From Scatophagus argus (taxonomy: Eukaryota; Chordata; Actinopteri; Scatophagidae), in contig NC_058513.1 in assembly GCF_020382885.2 (NCBI RefSeq), positions 16,765,641-16,829,640 on the forward strand: DNA of 64,000 nt. The letters are read 5' to 3'. Of this stretch, positions 24,101-36,420 are shown piece after piece. Every line of letters begins with the position of its first letter. The first letter of the stretch is position 1. Both the position numbers and the translations under genes were made by a program. The notes under the pieces were generated by a model. It saw only the letters and a program-made list of their open reading frames with translations, searched no databases and was not told the origin of the DNA.

Positions 24101-24365
24101 TCCCACATGAAACTTAACGTTACCGAGACACGGTACCTGTTTAAAGGGTTGACAGGTGAAATGTAGCAGGCGGGAAATGTGCCGGTTAGCCGCTGCTATC
24201 TGCTATTGGCCTGGCCTTATCAGAGCTCTCACATCATGCTACAAAACGTGGCTAACATGCTAGCAAGCAAATGGCAACAACACGTCGTATAACTTTGCCC
24301 GGGGTTTCCAAACCAAACCTTACCTTGGTTTTAATTTCATTGTCCACCTTGAGGAGTGAAGACAT
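21151..24365 (-). CDS. psme3: Proteasome activator subunit 3 (PA28/REG-gamma)
   Basis: Ten minus-strand exons: 24365-24324, 23788-23756, 23652-23590, 23269-23165, 23073-23025, 22909-22791, 22636-22500, 22354-22300, 21414-21328 and 21231-21151. Every junction has GT-AG and frame continuity, giving 256 residues (human 254). The protein forms a heptameric nuclear cap on the 20S proteasome and stimulates ATP- and ubiquitin-independent degradation. Recognisable stretches include EDLVANFFPKKLLELDQFLK, the activation-loop region IEDGNNFGVSIQEETVAELR, and the C-terminal NIEKIKRPRSSN ending in LY. The lysine-rich AKKRKLEDGGGED segment sits where the family's variable, nuclear-localisation-bearing insert lies. 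Its ATG is about 280 bases from that of nbr1 on the other strand. Confidence 0.97.
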
Positions 24366-24643
24366 CTTATGTGATCAGATCTGCGAAGAGCGATTGTCCC
24401 AACAGCATTAAATTCACTTGTAAGCGTGTGGCTTATTACCTGTCAGCCACACTTGCGAGCTTAAAGATGACGCCTTTGACACGCGACCGACGCGATGTTT
24501 TGACTGCGCGTGCGCGAAACGTCACCGTATTTTTCTAGACGCAGCTGACGATGTAAACAAGAGAAGACAGTCGAGGGCAACAGGGATCAAGTAGGCCGGT
24601 GTCGCCGCAAATGATAGCCATTACACACTCATAAACGGCTGAC
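24366..24643. promoter_or_regulatory. Bidirectional promoter of psme3 and nbr1
   Basis: The two start codons face away from each other across 278 bases. The interval is rich in CpG between 24475 and 24610. On the minus strand CGCGCACGCGCA at 24516-24505 fits the NRF1 consensus YGCGCAYGCGCR exactly. AACGTCACC (24518-24526) next to it holds a CRE half-site. No TATA box is seen. This is the usual make-up of housekeeping bidirectional promoters; shared use is inferred. Confidence 0.7.
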
Positions 24644-27600
24644 ATGGGGCTGCCTGTTACTATTAAAGTCAATTTCCGGGGGAATGTGAAGAGATTTCTG
24701 GCTCAGGATTTGGACAAATTGGAGTGGGAATCCGTTGAAGCCTGGGTAAGCAGCTAGCAGAGCGTGTTGGCTAAACGCTGGCGCAGTTTGGTGAAAGGCA
24801 GGCCCCGACATGGCCTAACCGCGTAAACACTAGACCGTTTGAAGGACAGTCGACAAAGTAGCGACAAAATGTGTGCTTAGTTTTTAAGCCAGAGAGTACG
24901 TTACATTACAGACGAGGAAAGGGAAACCTCCTCGGTTTGACATAACGCGTTGGTACAGTAGCTAGCTGTGGAGGTATTTCCTGATCGTGTCGTTACTGAT
25001 GTTTTCATAACACGTGTGAGGTAAAAAAGTTCCGGTCAAATATGATGACGTTTGCTGTGCATTTGAGCTCAGCTCTCTTGTATTATCTTTCAGATCAAAG
25101 CATCTTTCGGGATCAACCATTTTCAAGTCAAATACTTTGATGAGGATAATGAAGAGGTAAGGAAGTGTGTACGAGTGCTGTAGAGGTGGAAGTTGTTTTG
25201 CATTAATACGAAATTCTGATGATGCTTTGCTTTCACTTTTTATTTCAGATATGCATAAACAGTCAAGGTGAGAAAAATGCATTACTTTACTTGAGATGCC
25301 TTTAAAGTAGAATATAAACAATATACAAACATATGAGATAAAGATTAAACAGACTGTAGAAATGTATTAGTAGTCTATTGTCCCAGCAACTTACTGTGAC
25401 TTTGTTTCATTTCAGATGAATATGAAGAAGCCATCAAGGTACTTGGACACCACCGGACACTTTAGAACGATGAGGACACATGGTTACATTTCACAGAAGT
25501 GACTGCGCTGAATGTTTTTGTGACTGAAGGAATCAGCCATTCACAGCATAAACAAAAATAGAAAACTCGACTTTATTCATTTAGCACCTTTCATACATAC
25601 AGAAGTGCTGGCTAGTGATAGCAAAATTGAGAAAACAGACACAAAAAAAACAACAACACTGGATAAAACTGTTATCGCTTTGAAAATTACCACAATAAAA
25701 CGCATTAAAGATCAGTACGCAAAATGACAGTAAAACAAAACAAGCAGTGTAAAAACCAATGAATAAAACTTAAAAACAAATCCTATAAATATGACTCCAA
25801 ATTTGAAGCCAGATTTTAAAAAATCCTCAAAAGCCTCATTCATGTTATGGGCAGGATGTGCTGTGTGACACACACATGTTCTTGTTCCAGTTGTTTTTCC
25901 CGTCTGGCAGCATTCAGCAAACTGCTGCCAGATGGGAAGAACGTGGTATTAAATTCTGAACAGCTTATTGTTTTTTATTGTCACATGCTTTATTTAGCAT
26001 TTTGCATATTTCTGTGTCAGCCTCCTGTGGTGTGTGTGTGTTACATGCTTATTTTACACACAGAGTGCCGAGAAGCAGGGGAACCAGTTGCACATGAACG
26101 TGTACAAGATGAAAGGGCAGGCCTGTGGAGGCCCCCTGAAGACGGAGGTGAAGGAGCTGAAAGGAGACCTCCGGCCTGCTCCTCCGTACCCGTCGAGGGT
26201 CAAAACCGTGGACAAAGGCACACAGGTCACCCCGGAGAGAGAAGCTGTAAGCAACCAAACAGATTTCATCCACTTCCTCTGCTTTCTCCTTCTTAAACAC
26301 ATGCAGTGTTTGCAGTGTTTTTGGCATTGACAAAAGCTACAGTAAATTTTTGCTGTAGAAGCACATCCGATAACAACTGAATGTGAGTCAGTTGTGTCTA
26401 ATTATTTAAATCAGGCTCGTCTCTGAAGTTAATTTAACTTGGCACGTGTTTGATGTAAGTCTGATGTGTTCTGATGCAGGTGACAGTAAAGGACACCAAG
26501 GGGAACAAACCGGAAGATGAGCCACCTCCCATGTGGTTCAGATCCTACATGGAGAAAGTAAGATTTAATTTTTAATTTTATTTGTTTTTTAATGTAAAGC
26601 AGTGCCTTTACCTTTAATCTTTCATGTATGATTAATACATATTTTTTATTCCAAATGCACCTTCAGCTGCTGCACTTTCAGTTGCATTGTATAAGTGACT
26701 GTGCAGTGACAATAAAGACTATTTTATCTTATTTGGAATCAAAACAAAAACAAACTGTATTTTTTCACAGTTTAAAGATGAGGTGGTGAAAGAGGTAGTG
26801 GAAAGGATGTGCAGTGACTTTTCCGGCCAGTGTTGTACCCACAAATCATCTGATGGGCCCCATGAGGCCGGCGGGGCTATTGGCGGTCCAATAGGGCCCC
26901 GGCCGGGCCCCTCCACCGCTAATGGGTCCCTTGGCTACACCCCAAACTGCAGCAGCTGCAACAAACTCACCTCTGATGGGGCCTACAAGTGCAGGTAGGC
27001 ATGGAACACGTTCTAATATAATGAGACGTGTTTTGACGAAAGGAGTAAGTAAGTTTGAAGCTGGGGACTGTTGGATTTTCAAACGCAGACTTTGATCAAA
27101 CGTGACACACATCATGCAAGTCCAGAAAATGTTTTAGCTGATGAATCAATAAGTGTCAGACACACTTTTTATGGTCCGTTGTGCGTTTGAGTACACTCTT
27201 TGTCTGTGAGTCTGTTTTCTGTGTCCTCTAAACAGATTTTCCATCTTCCATGTTTTTTGTGCTTTCCTGCCAGTGTGTGCCCATCCTGCATCCTGTGTGA
27301 GATGTGCAGACATAGCCATGACCCCAGCCACAACCTCGTGAGAACCAAGACGCCTCTCTCCATCCCCGAGCACGGAATGTCGGGAGAGCTGAGGTAAACC
27401 CGCAAGCCTGAGAACAAATCTTCCCACGTCTAAAACCACTAAGACATTTTTAACTTGTAACAGTGTTAGCCCTTGTTGCTGTCACTTCTTCTGTTCTTCT
27501 GTCTGGAATAAAACATCAGTATAAATAGCCGCAAAGCAGGACTGAAAAAAATCCATTAGCAGCTAGATTACTGTAAATACTGAATTACGAGTGTGTATGA

Positions 27601-30600
27601 GTTTTGCTCTTGGAAAATAAACGTTTGATAGTCAACAAATAGGTGTTCCTGATGACATTTCAAACCAGGTTCCCAAGGCGAGGAGACAGGACAGTGCGCA
27701 AGGCCGAGCGACAGCGCCTCAAAGCTGAAAGGAGGCAGCTAAGAGCTGAAGTGAAGGAAATCAAGAAGAAACTGAGACTGGAGAAAAGGGGGCTGCAGTG
27801 GAGTGGGCCCTCTACCTCAGGCAGAGCCAACCTGACAAACATGGCCTCCGCATCAACACAGGTCCCAGCCCTGCCCCCCCCTGCTGCCTCAGAAACAGCC
27901 TCAGGTCCAGCCCCAGCCCAAGGTCCCATCCCTGCCCCGGTCCCTGATCCCCAGGCCTCCAGTCCAGAGTAAGCGCCACCTCGGAAGGGCGTCCGACAGT
28001 GCTGGGTACCTCGAACCCAGCATGGATGCAATAAAGTCTTTTTTTTCCAAGACAAGAAATCAAAATATGCCATCTTTGTAATCTAGTCTGTATGAGTGTG
28101 TCGCTGGCTGCTCTGGGGTGGTGGAAAAACTACCTCAATGTGAAAACTGCTGCTGCTGCTGCTTCATAGATTTTCTAAGAAAATTTGCTTTTGAGCTGCA
28201 AAAAAAATCTGGGGTCCTGCTTTTTTGATTCGTAGAGAACAAAAGAGATGGGTATTTAAAGAAACCAGGGCCGTTTTCAACAATGCTCTGTACACTTGAA
28301 ACTAGGGGTCCCGGGGTCTCGCACACGTCCTTGGTGCCCACTATGGCCGCCTTGTTTCTGGATGAAAATCTGCCGGACGGCACCCGTCTGGAGCCTGGTA
28401 CCAAGTTCATCAAATACTGGAAGATGAGGAACTCGGGCACTATCAGCTGGACCTCAGAGACTAAGGTACCCCCCACCACCACCACCACCCTTCAGGAGGA
28501 CAGGCTGCACTCTCTCTTTGCCCCCCCCCCCCTGCTTCACTTCCACTTTGAGTCCCCACTCAGCTCATTGCCTCCTTCTTCTTATCCACTAACACCAGCT
28601 AAGATTTCTTACCCAGCCAGAAACGACTAGCACCCTTTTTGTTTTGAGATGTTTATCATTTGAATTCAGTTGAATCTGCGTTGTGGTTTAAGTTTTTAAG
28701 TCTTTGTTGTCGTTTGAGTGTGTGTGTGTGTGTGTTCATCCCTCACTTTCGGTATTCTTTTTCTGCTGCGTGACTTGGGTTGCGTGCTCTTGTCTTTGTG
28801 CTTTTTCGCATGCGTATTCCTATTTTGTGTTTTTGTGTATGTGTGTACGTGCACCCAGCTAGCGTTCATGTGGGGAAACCTCAGCCTGGCGTCAGAGGAG
28901 AAGAGGGAGGTGCCGGTCCCCTCGCTGCTGCCCGGACAAGTGGGAGTGGTCAGTGTGGCCTTTGTCGCTCCCGTGATGGAGGGGACGTACACCTCCCACT
29001 GGCGGCTGGCGCACTGCGGGTGTCAGTTTGGCCCGCGTGTCTGGTGCAGCATCGTGGTCGAACATGGCGACAGCCGCAGCGCTCTCAGGCATCAGAGCAA
29101 TCGACTGGCAAGTCCGCTACCCAGTGACACCCTGTGCAGCAGAACATCAGCTGTTGACATGTGCATCTAGAGTATTTGTGAGGCCTCAGTAACAAAGTAG
29201 ATTTACTCAAGTACAAGTTTGAGGTGCTTGTACTTTACTTGAGTATATCCTCGTACTTCTGCTCCACTAATAAGCTTATGAAATACAACACATAAAGATG
29301 AAACCAGTGGTTCCAAACAGTTTGGTGTCACAAATACAAGCAAATAAATAAAATTATAAACAGATTTGTGGAGCAGGACTTTGTTTTTTTTTGTTTTTAT
29401 TTCCTCTCCCATTAATCGCTTCATGACCCCTCTGATTTATCTGGTGACCCTTTGAAGGGGCCTGACTCCTAGTTTGGGAACCACTGGATAAAACTGTAGT
29501 AGTTAAAATCATCATGTCCATACATTTTATCAGATTAACAGTCGCAGTGGACATTTTACTGCACAATCAGTACTATTATGTTTGTTACTTTAAGTATATT
29601 TTGCTGATAATGCGAGTAGGAGTATTTTCACACAGTTGTATTGATACTTTTATTTCAGTAAAGAATTGAAGTACTTCTACCACTACAATTGCCTTTTCTG
29701 AAAAAGTATTTAAATGATTTGATGGCAGCGTAAGACAGTCTATAAGTCCTGGTTCCAGAATACAACTGTAAAAATACGTGAACAGAGATGTTTGTGATTA
29801 GAGTTTAAAGAAAAGAAAACCCCCAGAAACAATTAATCCAGATTATTACTGGAATCCAAAGGGACACTTGACTCTGACTTATACAACACAAAGGGTCGTC
29901 TTTGAATGCACACAGTAGTGACACTAATGATGCCATTGTTGTGTGTGCTTCAGAAGGAGGAGCTGAGGCCAGTGGAGAAGGAGAAGGAGGTTAGGTCCAA
30001 GGACAGCGGCCCTGGCTTGTCTGTAGACCTGAACCATGATGACTACTACTTCCCTTCGGTCGACCTGCTGACTGCACAGGTGCTCACTCAGAAAGCTCAG
30101 GCGTTCAGCTCCCCAAAACATGTTTTAGTTAATATTCTTCTTGAGTAGAACAGCATTTATTCTCTTTGCATCCTTTTTTTTTTTTTTTAGGATCTACTGT
30201 CATTCGAGCTGCTGGATATAAATATTGTGCAAGAGCTGGAGAAGGTTCCCAATAACACGCCTGTGGGTAAGCATTGCCTGAGGCTCAATCGATGGAGAGG
30301 AATTCAGCTTCATTCCTTCCAAAATCGGCTTTTGTCGGGAACATCTGTTACCTCCAAAGTTTGTTTTGACTCTGTCAGGGCTTGGATATGCACTAACATT
30401 CTCTCTCGTCGTCAACACTTAAATATGTTAATATGTTGTAATGTGTCAATGTGTAGACTTGACGCCCTGCATATCCCCTCTGCCCCATGACGCACCAGTG
30501 TTGGAGAAGGCCATCGCTTCACAGATAAAAGAAGACGCAGAGGTCACAGGGGTCAGAAAACTGTTTGGTAAGACTGCTTCTGTCCCGTCAAACATCCGCA

Positions 30601-33600
30601 GTATTGTGTGATTAAAGAGTGTTCACGTGATGATGATGATGGTGATGATGGTGGTTACAGGACAAGGAAAGGCAAATTCAGCAAATAAAAAGGATTCGCT
30701 GAGGCAGAAGTTCATGTATGTCAATCGTGGGTCATTGAGCCAAAATGTTAAAGGGTGAAGGTGAAGTTTGTTTGGGAGCGCTGCTGCGTATATGAGAAAT
30801 GCTGTTTAAAGCATCTGGTGGCTGCTGAGTGGTGTTGTGTTGCGTCTGGGGGTGTGGAGATAGAAAGAAGTGACCTAACTGGACTTTTCTGTAGTCTTTT
30901 AGCCTTGTTTCTGCTGGAGGTTACGTTATCGCTACTCACATAACACACCTGAATCTTGGGCCACACTGTCAGTGAGCGAGTTGCATTGTGACTAAAGTAG
31001 GCCCCAAGTTTTAAGGAAGAAGAACAGGTGGAATACAAAAGATGATTTCTCTGATTCTGCTGCATTGTTTCTGATTCCGTTTTTTTTCATGAAGTGAAAT
31101 ATTCAAATATCAGCGGCGAAACCTTTTAATATATTTTGCCTAGGAGCGAAGCTGACGCAGCAGAGGGAGCTGCTGGAGCCTGTGGCCCAGGAGGAGGACA
31201 AGGAGGAGGACATCAGCGGGGCCCAGTTCCTCTGTGAGACCGTCATCCGATCCCTCACCATGGAGGAAGCCCCTGATCACAGACCTCTGCGCAGAGCTCA
31301 GCACAGCAGCCAAAAACCACAGGGTGACCGAAATCATCAAGCAGAAACACAGAACATTTTGTGTTGCGTTCACAGGTTGTTACATTACAAGATAATCACA
31401 CTTTGTCTTTTCTTCTTATTTCCTAAAAACTTTCCAGCTGTTTCCCGAGGACCCAGCTTTTGCTTCAAGACAGCTGAGACTTTGCAAGAAGGAAACGAAG
31501 AGATCTGTGCAGTAAGACTTGAGAGTTCAGCTCTGCCTCCCGACACTGGACTCAGTCAGATCGACCAGGAAGAGGAGACAAAGCCAGGTGAGGAAACGAC
31601 TTCCAGGTCCAATTCAGGTTCAGATTTTCGCTAAACGTTTCTCTAATGTCGTTATCCTTTTCTGTACATTACGAAATATTTCAAAAAGCATGAAAAAACT
31701 GCCTGAGTTAACTTATTTTAAAACATTTCCTCGTCATAACTTGTAGCATTGAATTAGTCAGGCCTCGCTTGTCATTTTGATGTCTTTGTTTTGGTCACAT
31801 TTAAGTTCTTCTGCTGGAACCAGCGAATGAAAACCTGCGTCTCAGTTCATGTCTTGGTAACGAGGATGAAGACGTCATGGGCTTAGATGACATTCAGAAC
31901 TTGAGAGACACTCAAGTAGAGAAAGATGGGGGTGCAACCAGAGGAGAAGACTGGGAAGAGGTGGAGTTTCAAACTTTTTATTTTAACATTTATGTTTTGT
32001 TTTACAGGCCAAAGCAGATCATAAATTATGATTAGTATGAAGTCCATAACTGCCACCATCTTCTCCTCCTGTGTCTCAGGTCAGCAGCCAGACCTCCTCA
32101 GTCTCCTCCTGTGACGATTACATCATTGTCCTCCCAGACTGCTTCGACACCAGCCGGCCTCTGGGCGAGTCCATGTACAGCTCTGCCTTGTCGCAGCCCG
32201 ACACGTCTGCTGCTGCGAATGTAACCAGTCCAGACATACTGCAGGAGAAGGAAACTGACTCGGCTCCCAAGTCAAGCAGGGCAGCACCACCGAGGGAGGA
32301 GCAGGAGAGCACAGAGGAGGTCAGTGCTGAGGATTCACTGGTGAACACGTGGCCTCCGGCTGTCCCTCCCACCCACAGCAGTGTCAGCCAGATGCTGTGT
32401 GCCTCCCAAAACCTTGATGCTGTGACGCTCACCCCTGAAGTGGTGCCACCGCCGGCGCTGCCCGACCCCCTGCTGCCCCCGCCGGCCCTCTACTCACCCA
32501 GGTGAGTGTAATATCTACAGTGATATTATAGACATTTAAGGTGTGTATTTTATGTGGGTTTGTATGGGCTTGGGGTTTAATGTCTTTTTAATCAAAAATA
32601 CAGTGAAATTATGAAAGAAGTAGAGCAATTTAAACTGTATTTATGTGTTGTGTTTGTTGCCTGTCGGGTATCCCTACACATTCAGATCATTCTCTTGTCT
32701 TTGCTTGAATTCTTCTCTCTGCTGTTTCTGTCTCAGGTCTGAGGCACTGTACCTGGCTGAGGACCCCAGTCCTCCCGTTGATCCATATGAGCCACACCAA
32801 CCGAGGGTCCACCTAAATGGTGAGTTTTACTCTTTGAATCGCTGAATACGTGTATATTACAGTAACACAGTGCAAACTGGCTCACATGGAGCAGCACATT
32901 GATTTCACCTTGGATTGTTAAGAGTTATGGGCTCTCAACGGAAACATGTTTTCCCTCTTTGTGGTAATACAGGAAGTAAGATGTTTCAGGATTTGTAGCT
33001 TCAGCAGAATTCTTTGTTCCTCCTCTCACGATATGCGTGTTGGTTATGTGTTGTTATTTCTGCTCTGCAGTGTCATCTGGTCTGTCAAGATCAGCAGGCT
33101 CAGCATCCAGTGCCTTTGAGACCTATAACCCCAGACCCAGCAACGCTTTGCAGCCAAGGTGCAGTGCGGCAGAGACTTCTGCACTTCAGTTTCACCGGTC
33201 TCTGACCGGATCTGTTAACTTTTGGCAAATAACAAGTTGGTATAATCAAACATTGGTTAACAGGAACTTGGCAGGAACAGGTTGTTCTCTGCCGTGCTGT
33301 TAAATAAACCGGTTGTAACCACATCTTTTGTCTTTAGGGGCCAAGGAGGCATCACGGAGGGGTTTGTCAAGGGGGCCCTTTCTGTGGCAGCGTCTGCTTA
33401 CAAAGCTCTCTTCACTGGACCAAATTGTTCAATTCAGGTACATCAGACAGCAACTCTTCAGCATGCATAAATTACAAGAGCAAACACGATGGCAATGTTA
33501 CGTCTCCAACAAAGAAGTCAGCTGACGATTCTCCAATGCTACGAACTCCCATAAATTTCCCTTGAAAGTCGGTAGAGACTGAGACACGCCTAAAAAGGGA

Positions 33601-34442
33601 GTGAATGTTAGGGGACGGACATAAACATGGGTGTTGTTCTGAGTCAGCTGGATGTGTAAATGGGTAACTACTTGCTAACAAGTTCATCATAAAAGCTTTA
33701 CAAGATCATGTGTCACAGTGTTTCCACGGCCTCCTCCCAACTCAGCTGCTCAAGAATGTGACTGTTAAAGGAACCTGCTGATAATCACGATGTCTAGTCT
33801 GACTGACAAGGGTGACTTTTTAAATAGATCGAGAGATACTTTATTCGTCCCCAGGGGAAATTTACTCTCACACAAAACTCATGCAGTCTATGTAGTCAGT
33901 GAAACAGGAAGTTGTGTTGTAATCCAGTTTTCCCTGAATTGTGTCAACTACTTAACCTTAACCACCTGGCAAGTCGAGTTCTGGGGAAGCAAAAGTCTTT
34001 TCTCTGTGGTTCCAAACCTTGGGTCTTATTTTGTTAAAGCTGGCTCAAAAAAGTGGTAACTGCGTTATGTTCAGGTAGAAAGTTGTGGAAGTCGGTCAAA
34101 CTGACAGCGATCCTGTTAAACTGCTCTGCGGATTTGAAAAACTTACGAGTTGCGGGCTCCAATTCGCACAAATTCTTGTGATCACACCAATAATCCCACC
34201 TTCTCTACATTTACCCTCATCTCACCTATGCCCCACCCCACATTTCCTTGTAGCGAGGCATCGACCCAGCCACCCGACAGGACCCATCCATGATGGCGAT
34301 GCTGCTGGAAATGGGCTTCAGAGACCAGCGGCTCAACCAGCGGCTGCTGAGGAAGCACGGCTACAGCCTGCTGCACACGGTCAACGAGCTGGTGCAGATG
34401 GCCGAGGACAGCCAGAACAAGGCTGTCAACGCTCAGCACTGA
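24644..34442 (+). CDS. nbr1: NBR1 autophagy cargo receptor
   Basis: The exon chain is 24644-24745, 25094-25156, 25249-25267, 25416-25438, 26064-26246, 26480-26557, 26771-26994, 27274-27393, 27669-27968, 28306-28465, 28859-29107, 29954-30079, 30191-30266, 30457-30567, 31144-31323, 31438-31587, 31806-31960, 32080-32501, 32737-32819, 33071-33158, 33338-33437 and 34254-34442. It gives about 1066 residues (human 966). NBR1 binds ubiquitin and ATG8 proteins and delivers cargo such as aggregates and peroxisomes to autophagosomes. Domains in order: PB1 (about 4-85), ZZ zinc finger (about 212-262, paired cysteines then HSHDPSH), basic coiled coil (about 275-310), four-tryptophan domain (about 385-490, GTYTSHWRLAH), an ATG8-binding LIR DDYIIVL near Y787, an amphipathic helix (GGITEGFVKGALSVAASAYK) and a C-terminal UBA (MMAMLLEMGF). 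The intron after 29107 appears to be GC-AG. Exons in the low-complexity middle are the least certain. Confidence 0.92.
28706..28735. repeat. Imperfect TG-rich tract in nbr1 intron
   Basis: A short TG run (GAGTGTGTGTGTGTGTGTG) within the intron before exon 11. Confidence 0.6.
29195..29695. repeat. ACTT-rich repeat (family C) split by a MITE, nbr1 intron
   Basis: The left part, 29195-29296, carries TTTACTCAAGTACAAG, GTACTTTACTTGAGTA and CTTCTGCTCCACTA. The right part, 29495-29695, carries TTACTTTAAGTATATTTTGC, TGATACTTTTATTTCAG and GAAGTACTTCTACCAC. The two look like halves of one element interrupted by the insertion at 29305-29486. It lies in the intron after nbr1 exon 11. Confidence 0.5.
29305..29486. 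mobile_element. hAT-type non-autonomous element (MITE), 182 bp
   Basis: Left end CAGTGGTTCCAAAC and right end GTTTGGGAACCACTG form terminal inverted repeats of about 14 bases with one length difference. They are flanked by 8-base near-duplicates, GATGAAAC (29297-29304) and GATAAAAC (29487-29494), as expected for a hAT transposon insertion. The interior has no coding capacity. CAGTGGTTCCCAA-type ends are usual for fish and mammalian hAT MITEs. Confidence 0.75.
33824..33865 (+). repeat. Fish repeat tail, family D (copy 2)
   Basis: ATAGATCGAGAGATACTTTA and CCAGGGGAAATTTAC resemble the copy at 20361-20405. Located in the last intron of nbr1. About 140 bases downstream, GTGGTTCCAAACCTTGGGTC (34011-34030) looks like the end of another hAT-type repeat. 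Confidence 0.5.
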
Positions 34443-35000
34443 GGGAGGGAAAGGCGACGGCGAGGATGTAAAGGACTGACGGGAAGTTGTTTTGCTTTCA
34501 AAGTAAAGAGAATATTTAGATAACGACCTGCTTATCTCTCGCCCTTTTCGGTGTCTAGATTTATTTTTTAATTGCTTGAAAGAAGAGACAGAGGAAACCT
34601 ATTATGATTCATGCATCTGATTTGATTTTTAGAAAGCGGATCGTTTGTTTGGATCAGCAGTCATAACAAGACACCAAGATCACGCAAAGCATAAAAATGA
34701 AAGAGGAACATTTATTTCTAGAAATTCGCTTCTCCTGCCTTTGCCTTTAATTTACCTTCAAAGTAATTGAATTAATCCACAAACCATGCACACTTGTAAA
34801 TGATTATGAGTACTCATTAAAATGCCTTGTTTACCTGGGCCAGAGAGCCTTACCTGTTGGTCAGAAGGAGCAGGAGCTGCATTTGAGTGCGCATTTCAGC
34901 TCTTCGTCTTAGTGTTTGTGTGGCTGTCGTAGCTGCTTCCTCGGCGCTGAAAAAAACTTGTCTTTCTCACAAACAGAGCCGTGAAAATAAATATCGCTGA
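34443..35000 (+). other. Probable 3' UTR of nbr1
   Basis: It follows the TGA at 34440-34442. AATAAA occurs at 34986-34991. No coding sequence is visible. Confidence 0.4.
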
Positions 35001-35382
35001 ATGTCACGAAAAGATAGAAATGTTCTGAAAAAGCAGCCAGCTTGCATTTAGGACCATGCTACCGAAGCTACACGGATGTTCTGGGCGTTAAGGGTCAGCA
35101 GCGCAGTAGTGAGAACAACAGATATTTAGGACTTTTTCTCGATTATCGTAGTGAAATCTGCCTAAACAATGCAATTTTTTCTGTATCAGAGTACTGTTAT
35201 TTTAGACGTTGACATGTGGAATGTATACAAAACTGTCCGAACGGGTCGCTGTTCGGACTCGGATGTTTTCTACTGCTTTTTAGGAGACACCTGCATGACA
35301 GGTAGAGGCTTTAGAGATGAGTCGTGTTCTCGTGGTCTTAGCACAGTCACAGTGGAAAATGTCCCGCTTTGCATTTTCAAAC

Positions 35383-35504
35383 CCCCCCCACCCCCAGCCC
35401 AACCACACACCTCCACCCCCAGCCCAACCACACACCTGCACCCCCCAGCCCCAACCACACACCCCCCCACCAGCCCCAACCACAATCACACACACCCCCC
35501 AGCC
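35383..35504. repeat. C/A-rich minisatellite, about 25-29 bp unit
   Basis: Four to five degenerate copies of a unit containing CCCCAGCCCAACCACACACC. The first two copies are nearly identical; later ones have longer C runs. The protein-like frames across it are Pro/Thr/His repeats without support. Confidence 0.85.
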
Positions 35505-36282
35505 TGCATTCTCACATGTCGTTATTCAACCACAAGCCCAGCAACAGTCACATAGCATTAATTCAGGATGTCTCTAACAACACATTCCTCAATCTTATAG
35601 CGGAACCAAGTATATTTTATTACATTACATTGCCTTTATGAGAGATGATTATCAGTTTACTGAAAAATACATGTTGTGATTTGACATTCGTGGCGTGTGT
35701 GTGTGTGTGCGTGTGTTTGCAGATTTAAGTTGATGTTAATTTGAATTATTCCTCCTGCGTGTGTGTGGTTGAGGAGTTTTTGAACCATATTTTTTCCTGT
35801 CATGTTTTAATGAATCATGCTCTAGAGAATAATTCTGAATACTATCTACTTCTGTATGCTCGTCAAATTACTCCTCTGTCACCGAGTGTATATGTTAAAT
35901 ACCCTTCAACTGTCAATCTGCCAATAAACTATTTGCACATCTCTTGTCTCTTTGCCCCTCTTTTAGTTAAGTGTCTAAATGTAGGCCACCACATTGTGTG
36001 CGCTGTGTATTTTATATGCAGTGCATTTTGTACTGTGCTAACTGTACAGTGTGAAAAGCACTGAGGTTGCAGAACAAAGTGTGTACTGCAGCTTTGACAG
36101 GAAAGAGGAACATAGCTTTAACATTTTCATAGTACCATGAACTGCAGTATCAACTAGTGCAGCATTATAATACAATCTCAGGGTCTCGTAGAGGAGCTGA
36201 TACAATCTAAATTTTATTTTAATTATTTTTCTTGCGTTATTGTGCATATAACTAAATTTGCTTGCAGCAAAAGTTTAACATT

Positions 36283-36420
36283 TTGGTAACTATTCGCTTT
36301 TTGGTGGAGAGTTGATAAGATCAATACGAGTCACAAGCTAAGCTACACACAGCAGTTAGCACTTAGCTTAGCTTAGCCTGGCACAAAGGTTGGAAATGGG
36401 CCTCGTCTTGGCTAAACTTC
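36283..36420 (+). repeat. Fish interspersed repeat, family B (copy 3)
   Basis: Words AACATTTTGGTAACTATTCG, GAGAGTTGATAAGATC and TTAGCTTAGCTTAGCCTGGC match the order seen in copies at 3441-3572 and 17765-18175. Diverged partial copy. Confidence 0.5.

Noticed and set aside
34006-34060. Second complete hAT MITE in the last nbr1 intron
   Set aside because: Only one end-like sequence (GTGGTTCCAAACCTTGGGTC) is visible; no matching opposite end or target duplication was found.
35169-35641. Pro/Thr/His-rich overlapping frames
   Set aside because: They are translations of the C/A-rich minisatellite at 35383-35504.
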